64,000 nucleotides of DNA. Source: Erythrophleum ivorense (lineage: Eukaryota; Streptophyta; Magnoliopsida; Fabales; Fabaceae). The stretch lies in assembly GCA_026724425.1 (NCBI GenBank), contig JAIUCV010000005.1, forward strand, positions 38,537,784 through 38,601,783. The letters run 5' to 3'. The number at the start of each line of letters is the position of its first letter. Within the stretch, counting starts at the first letter, position 1. The position numbers and the translations under genes are program-made. Under the pieces are notes generated by a model that saw only the letters and a list, made by a program, of their open reading frames with translations, was not told the origin of the DNA and did not search any database. Shown piece by piece: positions 46,907 through 59,397 of this stretch.

Positions 46907-49900
46907 ATGTCAAATAGAAAGTATGAATTTGGTTTTGAAAAATTGAAGAAAAAAATAAAATTTGAAAATTTAATTCAATCTCAATGTAGTGCTTTTTATA
47001 AATTTGTTACTATTCATAATTATAATAATGTAACAAGAAGTGTAGTTGAGCAATCACCCACAGATGCCATTGAAAAAATGATAAAATAGTCACCCATAAA
47101 TGATGTTAAAAACAACAATAGTCCTCATTCCAATCAAGAACAACAAGATTATGCAAATTTAAACAAAGATAATTTATTTGAAGAGAATAATATTGAGCAT
47201 AACAGTATATCAAGTGAAGTTCCTAAAAATATTTATGATCCTAGACATTGAAAAAACATTGATGAAAAGTTTAAAGATTTAATGGTAGAAAATGGTCCAA
47301 TTAGATATGATAATTTACAATTTCCAAAAGATGAAAATAATAGACATTTTTCTTCATTTTTTTACCAACAAATATTGCCAAATGGAGAAAAATATGATAG
47401 AAAATGGTTAGTTTATTCAAGAGATTTAAATAGAGTTTATTGTTTTTGTTGCAAGTTGTTTTGTTCAAAAGTAGTGTTAATCAACTAGTAAATAAGGGGA
47501 CTAAAGATTGGAGAAACCTTGGTTCTAAACTTAAAAGTCATGAAATAAGTCATAAACATATCACTAATATAGCTAAATGGATTGAAATAGAAACAAGATT
47601 GAGGAGAAAAAAAATAATTGATAAAAATATACAAGAACAAATTAACAAAGAAAAGGAATATTGGGAAAATGTCTTACTTAAAATTATAACTATAGTCAAA
47701 CATCTTTCTAAAAATAATCTTGCCTTTCGTGGGACAAATGAGAAGATATATTAAAAAAAATAATGAAAAATTTTTGAGTTTGATTCAGATGCTTGCAAAA
47801 TTTGATCCAATTATGCAAGATGTAGCATTTGGTCCCTCCATAAACGTAAGAAACGCAATGTTTGGTTTCTCCGTAAACGTCAGAAATAGGCCAAATATAA
47901 AAGGAAGTCCTCGAAATAGAAGGAATTGGGACCAAATAAAATTATAATAAAATTTTAAATATTAAAAAATGAGAATTGGAGGTTTAAGATGCCCAAAAAT
48001 CAAAACCAGAAAAGCTCAAAAAATTTGTCGAAGAAAGTAGGGGTATTTTTGTAATTTTTGAAAGATTTAGAAAACTCATAGGAGGGCTTTTTAAATGAAA
48101 AATTTAAGCTTTCCGAGGTTCTTAGAGGCCCTAAATACCATGGGAACTCCTAGAACGGTTGAAATCCCTCTGTGAGCGATTTCAGCCGTCGGTTGATCGA
48201 AACTTTGATCGAACAGTTCGGAATGGTTTTAGATCCTTTTTTAGTGATTCCAAAGACAATTATTATAATTAATAGCCTAAGGAATATGATGGAAAAGACA
48301 GATTTCAAAAAGGAGTTAATATGAGCCTAAAATAAAAAAGCCAAGAAAATGGACTAAAATGCAAAAGTAAAAAGTTGCATAAAGTGACTTTTAGCTCCTT
48401 CTTATCCACGTTCCAGCAGCTCTTCATTTTCATGATTTGTTTCTGCCCTAAAAACAAAGAAGGAAACCAGCACTCTTGGGCACACAAGGAGAGGAGATTT
48501 TGAAGAAAGAAAAAGCAAGGAAAGGGTAAGAAAAGTGTGGAATTTTATGCTCTTCCCTTAAGTAAACTTGTTCCTCTCATTCTCCTCTTCATTTCTATGG
48601 CTTTATTGATAGATTTGGTGATATTTTGAGTTTGGTATAGAGGAGGAATAACAGAATTTGAAGGAGAGGAACTTACCACTTGGAAGAGCACTTGAGAAAA
48701 GCTTGAAAATCAAGGTAAGTTATTGTTTTCCATGCTTCTTCTTCCCTTCTCCTCCTTGTGATAATTTCATCCCATATAGAGCCCAATCAAAGGGAGATGA
48801 ATTATGGTCATAGCAAGGGAGATTCATAGATTTTGGAGTGTGAGAAGCAAGTAGGTAGAAAGAAATCAAAGAAAAAAGCATGAAAACATAAGATAAAAAA
48901 GTTAAAAATTCATGGAGACATTGTGAAATCTGTTTTGATCCACAAATTCTCTAACTTAGATGAGTTTTTGCTTAAGTTCCTAAGATCCCTAGAGACCTCC
49001 CTACACACCTCTTCCATCAAGAAAACAAAGCAAACCCATTACTTTCCTTTTTCATGTGTCATTTCGGCTTAGGGCAGAACTATAGGTTAAGGATAGTTTT
49101 AATTTGTTCCAAACTTATTTTTGAGTCATATATGATGGAAGAGGATGAGAGGAAGCCTTGGAAACATTTTAGAAATCATAGATATTGAGATGGAGGTGTA
49201 AGCTCCATAATGTAGCATAATGAAGCAACTCCTAACTAGGCTCCTTAAAATAATTGTGTGATAACTCCAAAGAGTCTAAATGGAGTCAAGAGTCATAGAT
49301 TGAAGGATAGAAGGGAGCTAAGATCATGAATTTTTGTAGTTGCTTCATTAATTACCTTATGGAAGCATAATGGAGTCCTAAACTAAAGTAGCATCATGTA
49401 AAGTGTGTATAATGTCAAAGCTTATTCCTATGAGTAATTCATGTTTCTTTTGGTGTGTCTAGGCCAACAAAAATGGTCTCCACCTTCTTGGGTGTGTGAG
49501 GTCAAAGGAGAGGACTCAAGACTTAAGGAAAAAGTGTGTGAATGCAAGCAAGGTAGCTCTCTCTCTTTTCTCCCATGCATGAATGAATGTCTACATTGTC
49601 TTTGAATGTGTGTATGTGTATTTTAAACTATAAATTATTCTTTGGTATGGTGCCTATGTTTCATGGAACCAAAGTGTTGCATTATGTATTCAATAATGCC
49701 TAGAATGTTTGCATTGATTTGCTTGAATGTGGAGAGGCCAAGAACATTCTATCTTCGGTGAGGATGAGCCAAGAGCCCTTAGAAGTAGTTGAGACCAAGA
49801 GAAAGTCTCCTAAGAGCAAGGCTTAGTTCATGGTCTTTGAGAAAAAGGGTGAGGCAAGTCCAAGAACCTTGAAGAAAGTGGGTGAGGCTAATCTATTCAT

Positions 49901-52900
49901 TTGGCAAGCCTAAGTATGTTATGTGTGCTTTGTGTAAATGCCAAGAATGTATTTTGCACCATTTTCCATATTAATATGTCATGCATGCATCCTTAAGACT
50001 TGTATTGTATTCTTTATGCATGATTGAATGGGATATGAGCTATTGGGATTCTTTGAATCTCATTCCCTCCTCTCCAATATTCTAACATGTTAGGTGGAAC
50101 CAATGAATAAGGAAATGGAAGCCATCAAATGAGTAGATGAAGTCTTGATCATAAAGCTTTTAATTTTGTTTATGTTGTAACAAAAGGAGTGGCATATGAT
50201 GTAATCTTTTGTTAGAATTGATGCACAATGAATGAAACATGTGTAAATATCCTAATAGATGATGTATGTATGAAATTTGTAGATAGATGGAATGTATTGC
50301 AATTTTTAGGTATGGAATGCCAAGACTAGCCTTATGGAAATGTATGTATGGTATGGGGTGAGAGTGTGAGTTCCTGAATTCTGGGTTTGTGCACCTTTAA
50401 GACAAGTTTAAAATGTCATTTTGGTGCAATCTCACATGCTCAGATGGCCACACAAGCTTGGGAAGCAAATTTAGACCCTTTGATACCATTATGGAGCTAA
50501 AAAATGACCAAAATGGAACCCCATAGCACAAACTGACCAAATGAAGGAATTTGCCCATGAAATTTTGCAAAAATGTAGGGCTCATCAAGAGTTTTTTGAA
50601 AAACTAAAGTGCATAAAAATCGGATCTCTATAGAATTAATTATGAATTTTCAAAGTTCAGATTTTTCTGTTGTCATGAGGCATGTACTGTTCATATGGTT
50701 AGATTTGTATTCTGTGTTATCTGATGGGCAAATGGTGTCCAATGCTTATGAAATTTTACAGGCATAAACTAGAGTCATAAGATTTCTGTGGCCACCGAGA
50801 TCACCTCATTTGGAGGTTTGAGCAAGGAGTTATGCATTTTTGAAGTTTGCTGTCAGTAGCAGTGGTGCCACAGGCGTTCAGTCATTATTCTATAGATTTT
50901 CAATAGCTAAATGTATCTATTTCATTATAGAATTATTCTTAACATAAATTTAACATTTTTATCTTTCCAAAATGACTGAATTTGTGTGATTTCAATTTTT
51001 ATAGAATTAGTTATGAATTTTAAAATTTTATATCAGTAATCTGAAACAGCAGCCCAGGTAGCAGTGACCTCAATAGCTTTTCGAATGTCAAACGTCTTCT
51101 TCTTAATGATTCATGAATTGAAACTATTTTTACCATGGGGTATACATTCATAGCTTTTTGGAATGGTAAAGTTTGTTGGTTTTAGATTTTTTTAGAATTA
51201 ATTAGACATTTTCAAAGTTTTCTGCAAAATTTTGTGACAGTTCCAAAATTCAGTCTGATCTTTGGATCATTTTGGATGTTAAACGCCCTCTGTGGTGAAT
51301 ATTATGATCTGGGCATATTTTTAGTGTGAAGTAGATATCCATAACTTCCCAGAGTAACCAAGATTGCATGATTACGATTTTTTTAGAATTAGTTATAATT
51401 TTTTAAAATTTGGGCAGAATAAGGGGCAAATCTGGCCGAAATTAAACAAACCCATTTTATATTCCATTTCAGTTTTTATGAGCTGTGAGCATGATTTTAT
51501 GATGCAAATGATTTGTAATGATGTATTTAAATATGAGAATGCATAGTATGAGCTCCCACGGTCCAAGTGACATCAAATGCGAATTTTTAATTTCGACGCA
51601 ACGCAAAGGAAGTCATTATTTTATCCCCCTTTTTTTGATACTTTCATGAATATAATAATATAAGGTATGTGTATATGATGAGATGAGCTAGAATTTTATA
51701 GTGTTACACAAGAGCATGTTTTGCCATAAAAAATAATGAACTTCGTGCACATTATTTAAGTAATACTATACAAAATGTACTTATAAATTTGTTAGCTTTT
51801 CATATAAAAAATATAATAATAAAAAAAGTTAAAGAAGCAAACTATTTTTTCTATTATTCTTGATTGTACTCCTAATACAAGTCATCAAGAACAAATGACT
51901 CTTATTTTGAGATGTGTTGATACTTTGAGTTCTCCAATAAGAATAGAAGAGTACTTTGTAGAATTTTTAAAGGTTGATAATATATTTGGAAAAGGTCTTT
52001 TTAATTATTAATGTGTTGAATAAATATAGGCTTGATATTAATGATATAAGGGGACAAGGTTATGATAATGGATCGAACATGAAAGGTAAAAATCAAAGAG
52101 TACAAAAAATATTATTGGATATAAATCCTAAAGCATTTTGTACACCATGTGGATGTCATAATTTTGAATTTAGTTTTATGTGATATTGCCAATTCATCTC
52201 CTAGAGCTATTTCTTTTTTTGGCGCTTTACAACGCATTTATTCTTTATTTTCTTCTTCTACCAAAAGATGAAAAATCTTGCAAGAAAGTATACCTAAATT
52301 TTCTGTTAAATCACTATCTCAAACTTGATGGGAAAATAGAATTAAAAGTGTCAAAGCAATAAAGTTTCAAGCACCAAATATAAGAGATGCTTTGATTAAA
52401 TTATCAAAATATAGTGAAAATCCTAAAATAAAAAGTGAAGTCATGTGTTTAGCAACTTATGAGATTGAGAATTTTGAGTTTTTATTAGGAATGAATATTT
52501 GGTATGATATATTGTTTGCTGTTAATTTTGTTAGTAAGACTCTACAATCTAAAGATATGCATATAGATGTTGCTATAAATAATTTAAGGGGCCTTATTAC
52601 TTATTTGAAAAATTATAGGGAAAATGGTTTTGCATATACTTTGGACTCTACAAAAAAATGGCTATTGAAATGGATATAGAGCCTAAATTTTGTGAAAAGC
52701 GAATAATCCATAGAAAAAAATATTTTTGATGAACATGTTAATGATGAGATCACACATTCAACTGAAAATTCTTTTTGTATTGAATATTTTCTATACATAG
52801 TAGATCAATCTATTTATTCTATTGAGTCGATTTGAACAATTTTTAGAATATGAAACTATTTTTGGTTTTTTATTTGAATCTAAAAAATTTAAAACTTTGG

Positions 52901-53312
52901 AAGAGGATGAATTGAAAAAATACTGTATTAATCTTGAAAATTTTCTAAGTTTTAGTGAACATTTTGATATTGATGATTTTGATTTATTTTCAAAATTGAA
53001 AGTATTGAGAGAAATATTGACAGAAGAAATTAATCTTTGATAGAAGTGTTAAACTATATCAAAGGATTAGATTCTTTTCCAAATACATGTATCACTTATA
53101 AAATATTATTAACAATACCTGTTACAGTTGCTATTGTTGAAAGATGTTTTTCAAAATTAAAATTACTTAAATCCTATTTAGGATCAACTATGTTACAAGA
53201 TAGATTGAATGGATTAGCCTTATTATCAATTGAAAATGAAATGTTAGAATTACTTGATTATAAAACTTTGATAAATAATATTGCACCTCAAAAAGTAAGA
53301 AGAGCAATATAA
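46907..53312 (+). pseudogene. hAT transposase (TTF zinc finger / DUF4371 / dimerisation type), broken
   Basis: Plus-strand pieces of a 'zinc finger MYM-type protein 1-like' hAT transposase. The start MSNRKYEFGFEKLKKKIKFE is at 46907. The TTF-type zinc finger GPIRYDNLQFP...RKWLVYSRDLNRVYCFCCKLF lies at 47297-47460. A DUF4371 region with SHKHITNIAKW follows to 47820. After the LTR the protein resumes with NNELRAHYLSNTIQNVLINL (about 51735-51795). Then come LDCTP and EQMTLILRCVD, GQGYDNGSNMKGKNQ (about 52050-52095), FAVNFVSKTLQSKDMHIDVA, and the hAT dimerisation motif VTVAIVERCFSKLKLLK with LNGLALLSIENEM, ending at 53312. Stops (for example 47087, 47250 and 52675) and frameshifts (near 47450) show it was inactive, apart from the insertion. 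Confidence 0.9.
47821..51708 (+). mobile_element. Solo LTR copy D, 3.9 kb, inside the hAT transposase, TSD CAAGA
   Basis: It begins TGTAGCATTT and ends GTGTTACA, flanked by the perfect duplication CAAGA (47816-47820 and 51709-51713). It is the same family as copies A, B and E: shared 5' block (aaaaggaagtcc...), the GGGTGAGGC minisatellite (about 49740-49900), a TCTCATTCCC stretch, and a 3' half with repeated 'tctatagaattaattatgaattttcaaag' style segments. It has no coding capacity over 3888 bp. The hAT protein reads up to FDPIMQ at 47820 and picks up again after 51713, so the insertion interrupts that gene. Confidence 0.9.
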
Positions 53313-53391
53313 CAATTGATAAGTTACATTAGGTCTCTTTAATAATTTTGCTTAAAGCCCCAAAATTTCTAGACATTGCCCTGGATTAAAG

Positions 53392-53799
53392 CATACAAGA
53401 GACAAAAGACATTACGATATACCTTTGCCACATGACTTGTTGACTAAAGAAAGATCGCAATAAAAAAAGTAAAGATGCAAAAACATTGTCTCGTGCAAGT
53501 AAGAAGTAAAAACAAATCTATTATTTGTTTCCTTAGTTATAAATAATACATATGAGTCAACTCATGCTACCTTTTTTGATCATGAATATCTTACCAAGAA
53601 AGAAGTAGTAATCAAAATCTTTATTGGAGATATTTCCAACGACTAGTGAAGTAGTAATTGACAAAAGAAAGCTTGAAGAAGTCCTTATCTTAATAAAAGA
53701 TGCAAATTAGAAATTGAAGTTGATTGTTAATACTATGTTTCTCATCTCAAGTCAGATATATTACAAAATCAAAATCAAGAAAGGAGCCAAAGTCAATAT
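53392..53799. other. Intergenic, nothing recognised
   Basis: AT-rich flank between the hAT element and the copia-like element. No gene or repeat unit identified. Confidence 0.4.
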
Positions 53800-53804
53800 C
53801 AAAC

Positions 53805-55570
53805 TGTAGGAAATAAACAATATAAGAAGATAAACCCAAAACACTTACATGTAGTAGTGGATCTTGCCGAATTGTTGCCCCATGTGGTAAACTGTAGTGA
53901 TATATTGAAACATTACAAATTCTAAAAGAGTGAAAAAGGGATTATTCTAGAAAAGTTGTATTCTTTCTAAACTCTTTATCATATATATATATATATATAT
54001 GATTGGATGAAAATTCTCTTATTTTTGTGTTATTCGTATATTTTAAAATATGAGATAATTTTATCTTATAGTCCCAAAAATCAAGTCAATTATCTTATCT
54101 TATTAAAGGCTTGTTTGGTATGATGTACAAGATAAAGTATAATAATATAAGATTTGATAAAATTTTAAAACTATGTAGTGTTTAATGTAGTATTATATAA
54201 GACAATGTATCGTATAAAATAATATTATTATTTATTTGGTGATATACTGTATAACACTAAATAAGATAAAAAATAAATCATTTTGAGAAAAATACTATTT
54301 ACTTAAAAAATATATTATATTTATATAAATTTATTGTGTTATATTAATTTTTAAAGAGAAAGTATTGGTGAATAGGATTGTATATAATACATAGTGACTT
54401 AGTAATATGGGCGACCTGATCCCGCTTGGTCACATTGCGCTAAATAGCTAAAAAATAATTTGGGCAGATTGCGTTAGGTTGGCCATGTTGGCAAATTTTA
54501 GCTAGCTTGACCCGATCATATGAATTTTTTTTTAAAAAATATATTCATTTTATAAGGATTTATATGAAAATTTTATTTTTTTTAGAAACAAAATATAATT
54601 TTATATAGACTTATATGAATTTTTTTTAAGAGTCAATTTATAATTCTTACCAAACATTAGGGAAAAAAAAGTAGCTTAACCAACTTGAAAAACCAATCTA
54701 GTCTAGCCTCATATTAAACCAATTAAATTGAGTCTGATACTAAATCAATTTTTGCATGACCCATTTCAATCCTATTAATTTTTTTTAAAAAATTATTTTA
54801 TAGAAACTTATATAAAAATTTTTTAGTGGTAAAATATAATTTTATAAGGACTTGTATAAAAATTTTATTTTTTTAGTGTCATTTTATAATTTTTATCAAA
54901 AAATATTTTATAGGGACTTATATAAAAATTTTATTTTTTGAGGGTCATTTTATAATTTTATAACTTTGACCAAAAATTTTAAAATGGCTTAATTAACTCA
55001 ATCCCAATTAGTATTAATTAAATTGGTTAGACTCAACCATTAGGCCTAGAAAAAGAAGTTTGGTACAAAATCAGGTCGAACATAAAGTTACTCTAATAGC
55101 CGACTTATGATCACTCTTATTAAGTAATGATAAAACTCGATTCAACCTAGCCAATAAATATCCCTATGGGTGAGAGATTAAAATTAAAAAGTATTAATAA
55201 AGTTTTATACATCAAAATCTAATTAGGTCTAATTCTACCCTCAAGACATAATTAGATTATACATCATTTTAATATATAAGAAAGATATGATGTATAAGCT
55301 TATACAATATATTATTTATACCAAACAAGTGATAAGTTCATAATGTATTGTATTAATTTATACTATTAAGCCTTATACGATATACTAAACAACCCCTAAG
55401 ATAATATAACTGACTACTACTTTGAATTTAATTCAAAATAAATTGTTAAATAACAACATAATTAATTAAATTAATTAATGACAAAATAATTAATTTTTTA
55501 ATTAATTATTCCTTTTGGACTTTCTTAATAGATTTGGTTAGCCTATTGTGGGTAACCTAATATTCTAACA
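53805..55570 (-). repeat. 3' LTR of the copia-like element, interrupted
   Basis: Parts 53805-54106 and 55400-55570 align with 58739-59227. The gap is the Tourist-like insertion described separately. Confidence 0.8.
54107..55396. mobile_element. Tourist/PIF-Harbinger-like element in the copia LTR, TSD TAA
   Basis: Interrupts the LTR exactly, with TAA at 54104-54106 and 55397-55399. The inverted ends are AGGCTTGTTTGGTATGATG and (reverse complement of the right end) GGGGTTGTTTAGTATATCG. The AT-rich 1.29-kb unit has no transposase. The central part (about 54400-55165), with GC-rich words such as gggcgacctgatcccgc and tcgattcaacctagcc, may be a second nested non-autonomous element of the type at 21816 and 44611. 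I could not fix its ends. Confidence 0.65.
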
Positions 55571-56733
55571 TCTATCACTTATACATAAGTGCTTTATCAT
55601 GACCATATAGGCATAATATTTGGGAGATTTTATACTAGGAATCCATCATAGGACCAGCATAAGATACTATTACCCTTAGATATCTGTGACATGCTTATTT
55701 ATGTGCCTTAGATGCCTTAAATTCACCCATATACATTTTACTCTTGGCAAATTTAATCTTTTTGCATTTCAATAATACTAAGATTGCCTTTCTTTTATGC
55801 ATAGTATCTATGCTTATGATGTTATCAAAATAATTTCATAATGGACATATCTCATATTAACATGGTTATGTGTATCTTAGTTAATCTTCCTTTCACTCAC
55901 ATATCACTTAGATCAAAACTAGTTGCTTTCCTGGCATTGATCATTTAGGTCGTATTTTTTGTAACTATAGGATATGTGTTAAGGTAGCAAGTATTGACTT
56001 ATCTCCTTATGATATTGTTCCCTTTTAGAACTCATATAGTAATAAAGCAAGGATATATTCACTTGCTTCCAAATTATAATCATTAAGTACGTGCAATGCA
56101 AATTGCATATTATGGTGTTTCTCTTACCTTATAAGAGTGTATGTTGATTTTATTTATTGGTTAATACCATACATATTTTATTCTCAACACACATTATATT
56201 TAACTCAAATTCTACCATTTTGATTGCCTCCTAAGACATTCACAAAGAGAACTCCAATTTGGCTATAAGTGCCATAGGGAAAGTGGATTTCGTGATTTGG
56301 TCCATATAATTATGCTTTTTGGATCTCATCTTGACTTACTCATTCTTTTTTCATCAAGACTACGTATTTTTATTTTGTGTTCTTTCTTTTTGTCACATAA
56401 GTGCTTCTATTGCCTGATATGACAAACAAAATGTTCATAAGTACTAAAGGTAGTTACTTGTGTGAGAGAGCCAACATTATTAACTTGAACAACATACTAT
56501 AGCATGGTGCATACATTGTCTATGATAATGACACTACAAAAAAAATACTAAATTTATTCAATAGCTAATTCTTACATAAAGTTTGTTATTTTATATTCTA
56601 TGCATACCAAAGACTTTACATGTTTTATATACATATATCTGAGTATAGACTTAGTAAGGAGATATACTAACATTTCGTGCATAAAAATGTACTTTATATA
56701 ACACTTTTCTATGATATTGCTTCTCTAACAAAG

Positions 56734-56772
<39 letters not shown>

Positions 56773-58738
56773 AACACACAAAGGCAACACGACATCATGC
56801 ACATATAGATGTACACCAGAGGCAAGCAAGCACGATGTCACATCAATGTCATTTTACTTTTTTCATTTTTCATTGCATCTTACTTTTTTCTAATCGAACA
56901 ATCAAATACAAATATATTTCCTTTCCTTTTTCCATCTATACCAAACATAATTTTTTCCTTTACATTCCACTCATATTTCCATTTTCATTTACAGTACCAA
57001 GGAATATGCATACCAAATAAGGCCTTAAAGTTTATATTTGTCTTACTTCCATTACATATACTCTAAAAATATCATCATTTTTATATTGAATTTATATGCA
57101 AATTCTCTTTTAATTTATAGTTTTTAGATGATCCCATATCTATTGTCTAAGAACTTTCACTCAAATAAGTATTTCTCCACAGTAGCAATATATAACAAAA
57201 TTATGCAATAAAGAAAAAATTATACTTGTTAATTAAATAAAAATACATTGTCTTAATCACATTAACATTAATTGTTTTCTCACTAATAATAATTTAAATA
57301 ATTTAAGGTTCTAAAGATGATTCATCTTATTAAAAGGTATTTTATAAACCTTATGATTGAAACAATATTTATAATTATTAAGTGGACTATGTAGAGGTTT
57401 GTATAAAGATTTGGTGTGTCTAATCAACACCTTTAAGTAAATTTCATTTTCATGTGGACTATATCCAAATTTTTATATGCTTCTCACACTTGGAAATTGT
57501 GAGAGGAGAATTGGTTGCCTAACATTTACCATAATGTGACATTCTTGTACCAGTTCTATCTTAGTAAAACATAGATAGAAATTAAGACTTTTCTAGCCTA
57601 CTTTCTTATTGGGCTTATATTTTGCTTTCATTTCTTCCTTGACTAGTGTCTAATAATGGTCATCAAGAGATGAGTTTATCAATCCTAAATCCCATTTGTG
57701 GGATGGAGTTTGATGGTTTTGCCTCTTAGATCAAACCAAAGGTCTCTCATGCAATTGCATGTTATGTTTTGAGTTCATTAGATTTAGGTTTGTCTTTAGG
57801 TTCATGTTGAGCTAAAAAAAATTAATTAATTTTAATTTTGATATGAATTTTTGATACATGGAATTGTCTTTTAAAGGCCTTATAATCACTGCAAAATGAC
57901 CAATAGGTACCTCAACATAGGCAAATTATATAAAAAATTAAAGCTCATAAATTTAGAAATTATTAAAGCAAAAAACTAGCCTTAAATTCCCACACATGCG
58001 CCTTTACACTCTTTACAAGCTCATTGATGCAAAAATTCAAAAAAAATAAATAAATAACAAAAAGACTCTACATATGCCAAGGTGTGGCTCATGCAAGCCA
58101 CATGCTACCCTCCACAGTGGCACCAATGTTGCCTTCCTCTTACTTTCCTATTTTTGTTGGTACCAAGTTTTAGCCAAATGAGGCTAAGATGAGCCACATG
58201 CATTATCCTAAAGAGATGTTGTTACTATTAATCTTTAATCTTCTAATTTTTTTATAATTTTTGAAAATTCTTGATTTTGAGTTTATGAGAAGCTAACTTT
58301 GAGGCTATGTGACTTACTTGATTTACATCCATTTTGGATGATTCTAGTGGTATTGGAAAGCTCTTTCAATGAGCTTTCTATTTGTGCATAGCTCAATGCC
58401 ATTAGTGCTATGAGGTGTGAATGCTAGCACTCTTTCGAAGGCTAGTTGAACACATAAAACTTGAAATTTTAACATATTACTCCTTAATGGAGTTTTGGTT
58501 TTTCCTCAATCTTTTATTATAGGTTTATCTTTATTTAGGCTTTCTATTTTGTGAGTTTTGTCACCTATAATGGCCTTTAGATTTTTTTTTGGCCATTAAT
58601 GCCCATTTTACGTATGCATTTTAAATTAAGTAAATTTTATGTTGGTTTAAAGCAAATTCATCTCAAGTAAATATAACCAACATAAATCTACATATGGGAG
58701 AGTTAATAATCTAAGCCCAACAGAGGCTTTGATACTAC
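55571..58738. other. Interior of the copia-like element, no coding domains
   Basis: No gag, protease, integrase or RT motif recognised on either strand over 3.2 kb. It contains a (CA)n microsatellite at 56736-56763 running into (TA)n. Either a large-derivative non-autonomous element or one decayed beyond recognition. Confidence 0.5.
56736..56772. repeat. (CA)n(TA)n compound microsatellite
   Basis: About 14 AC/CA units followed by ATATATATA. Confidence 0.92.
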
Positions 58739-59227
58739 TGTAAAAAATAAACAATTTAAAAAATAGGCCCGAAACACTTACCTAGAACAATGGATCTTGT
58801 TAGATTTTTGCCCTACATAGTAGACTATAGTCATAGATTGGACTCTAATCTCAAGTTCATAGTAAAAATACCTCAAATTCTAAGAGAGTGGAAGGAGTAT
58901 TTTTAGAAAAAATGTATCCTTTTTGAACTCTATATCTCATAGATATGATTGAATGAAAATTCTCTCTTTTTGTGTTATTTATATATTTTAAAATATGAGA
59001 TAACCCTCATAATCTCAAAAATTAAGTCAGTTGTTTTATTCCACTAAGATAATGTAACTAAGCACTACTTTGAATTTCCCAAATAATTCAAAAAAAAAAT
59101 TTGGATAACAAAAATAATTATTTTAATTAATTAATCATAAAATAATTAATTATTTAGTTAATTATTTGTTTTGAATTTTTTTAATAGGTCTAGGTCAACC
59201 CATCATGTACAACTCAATATTCCAACA
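58739..59227 (-). repeat. 5' LTR of the copia-like element
   Basis: Intact copy, 489 bp. Direct repeat of the split left LTR. Confidence 0.8.
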
Positions 59228-59397
59228 ATAAGTTATATTCATCCTAACAGTTAGATTTTGAAAACAACCATATAAATGAAGCAAGAAGAGCAAGACTACA
59301 TAGAGAAAACACAGAAAAAATATCCAAGACATTGTGTAATACACTCTATTTTCATTTCTTATTTTCTAAACTTAGTCTTTAGTTTATCTAACTATTA

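Larger units (their letters stand above)
46017..53383 (+). mobile_element. hAT transposon with 8-bp TSD GATTAAAG, split by a solo LTR
   Basis: The perfect 8-bp duplication GATTAAAG (46009-46016 and 53384-53391) bounds the unit. The termini CAGTGCTGTG and (reverse complement of the right end) CAGGGCAATG are short imperfect inverted repeats of the hAT kind. Both ends then share a AAGCC/GGCTTTAAGC-type subterminal word. The interior encodes a decayed transposase on the plus strand. Removing the LTR insertion (47821-51708) and one copy of its duplication leaves an element of about 3.47 kb, a normal size for an autonomous hAT. Confidence 0.92.
53805..59227 (-). mobile_element. Copia-like LTR element without coding domains (minus strand)
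   Basis: Direct repeats 53805-55570 (473 bp after removing an insertion) and 58739-59227 (489 bp). Both end with TATTC(T/C)AACA on the plus strand, which is a TGTTGGAATA-type start on the minus strand. Next to 58739 lies GAGGCTTTGATACTAC, the reverse of a Met-tRNA-type primer site (GTAGTATCAAAGCCTC). Next to 55570 lies the reverse of AAGTGATAGA, a decayed AAGTGGGAGA copia polypurine tract. Both place the element on the minus strand. The 3.2-kb interior shows no recognisable gag or pol. No matching target duplication is present (CAAAC at left, ATAAG at right). Confidence 0.72.

Noticed and set aside
56531..56546. CACTACAAAAAAAAT, like a CACTA 5' terminus
   Set aside because: No matching inverted end, no subterminal repeats and no transposase nearby. 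It sits inside the copia-like interior.
53800..59232. A 5-bp target duplication for the copia-like element
   Set aside because: The flanks CAAAC and ATAAG do not match even allowing one change.
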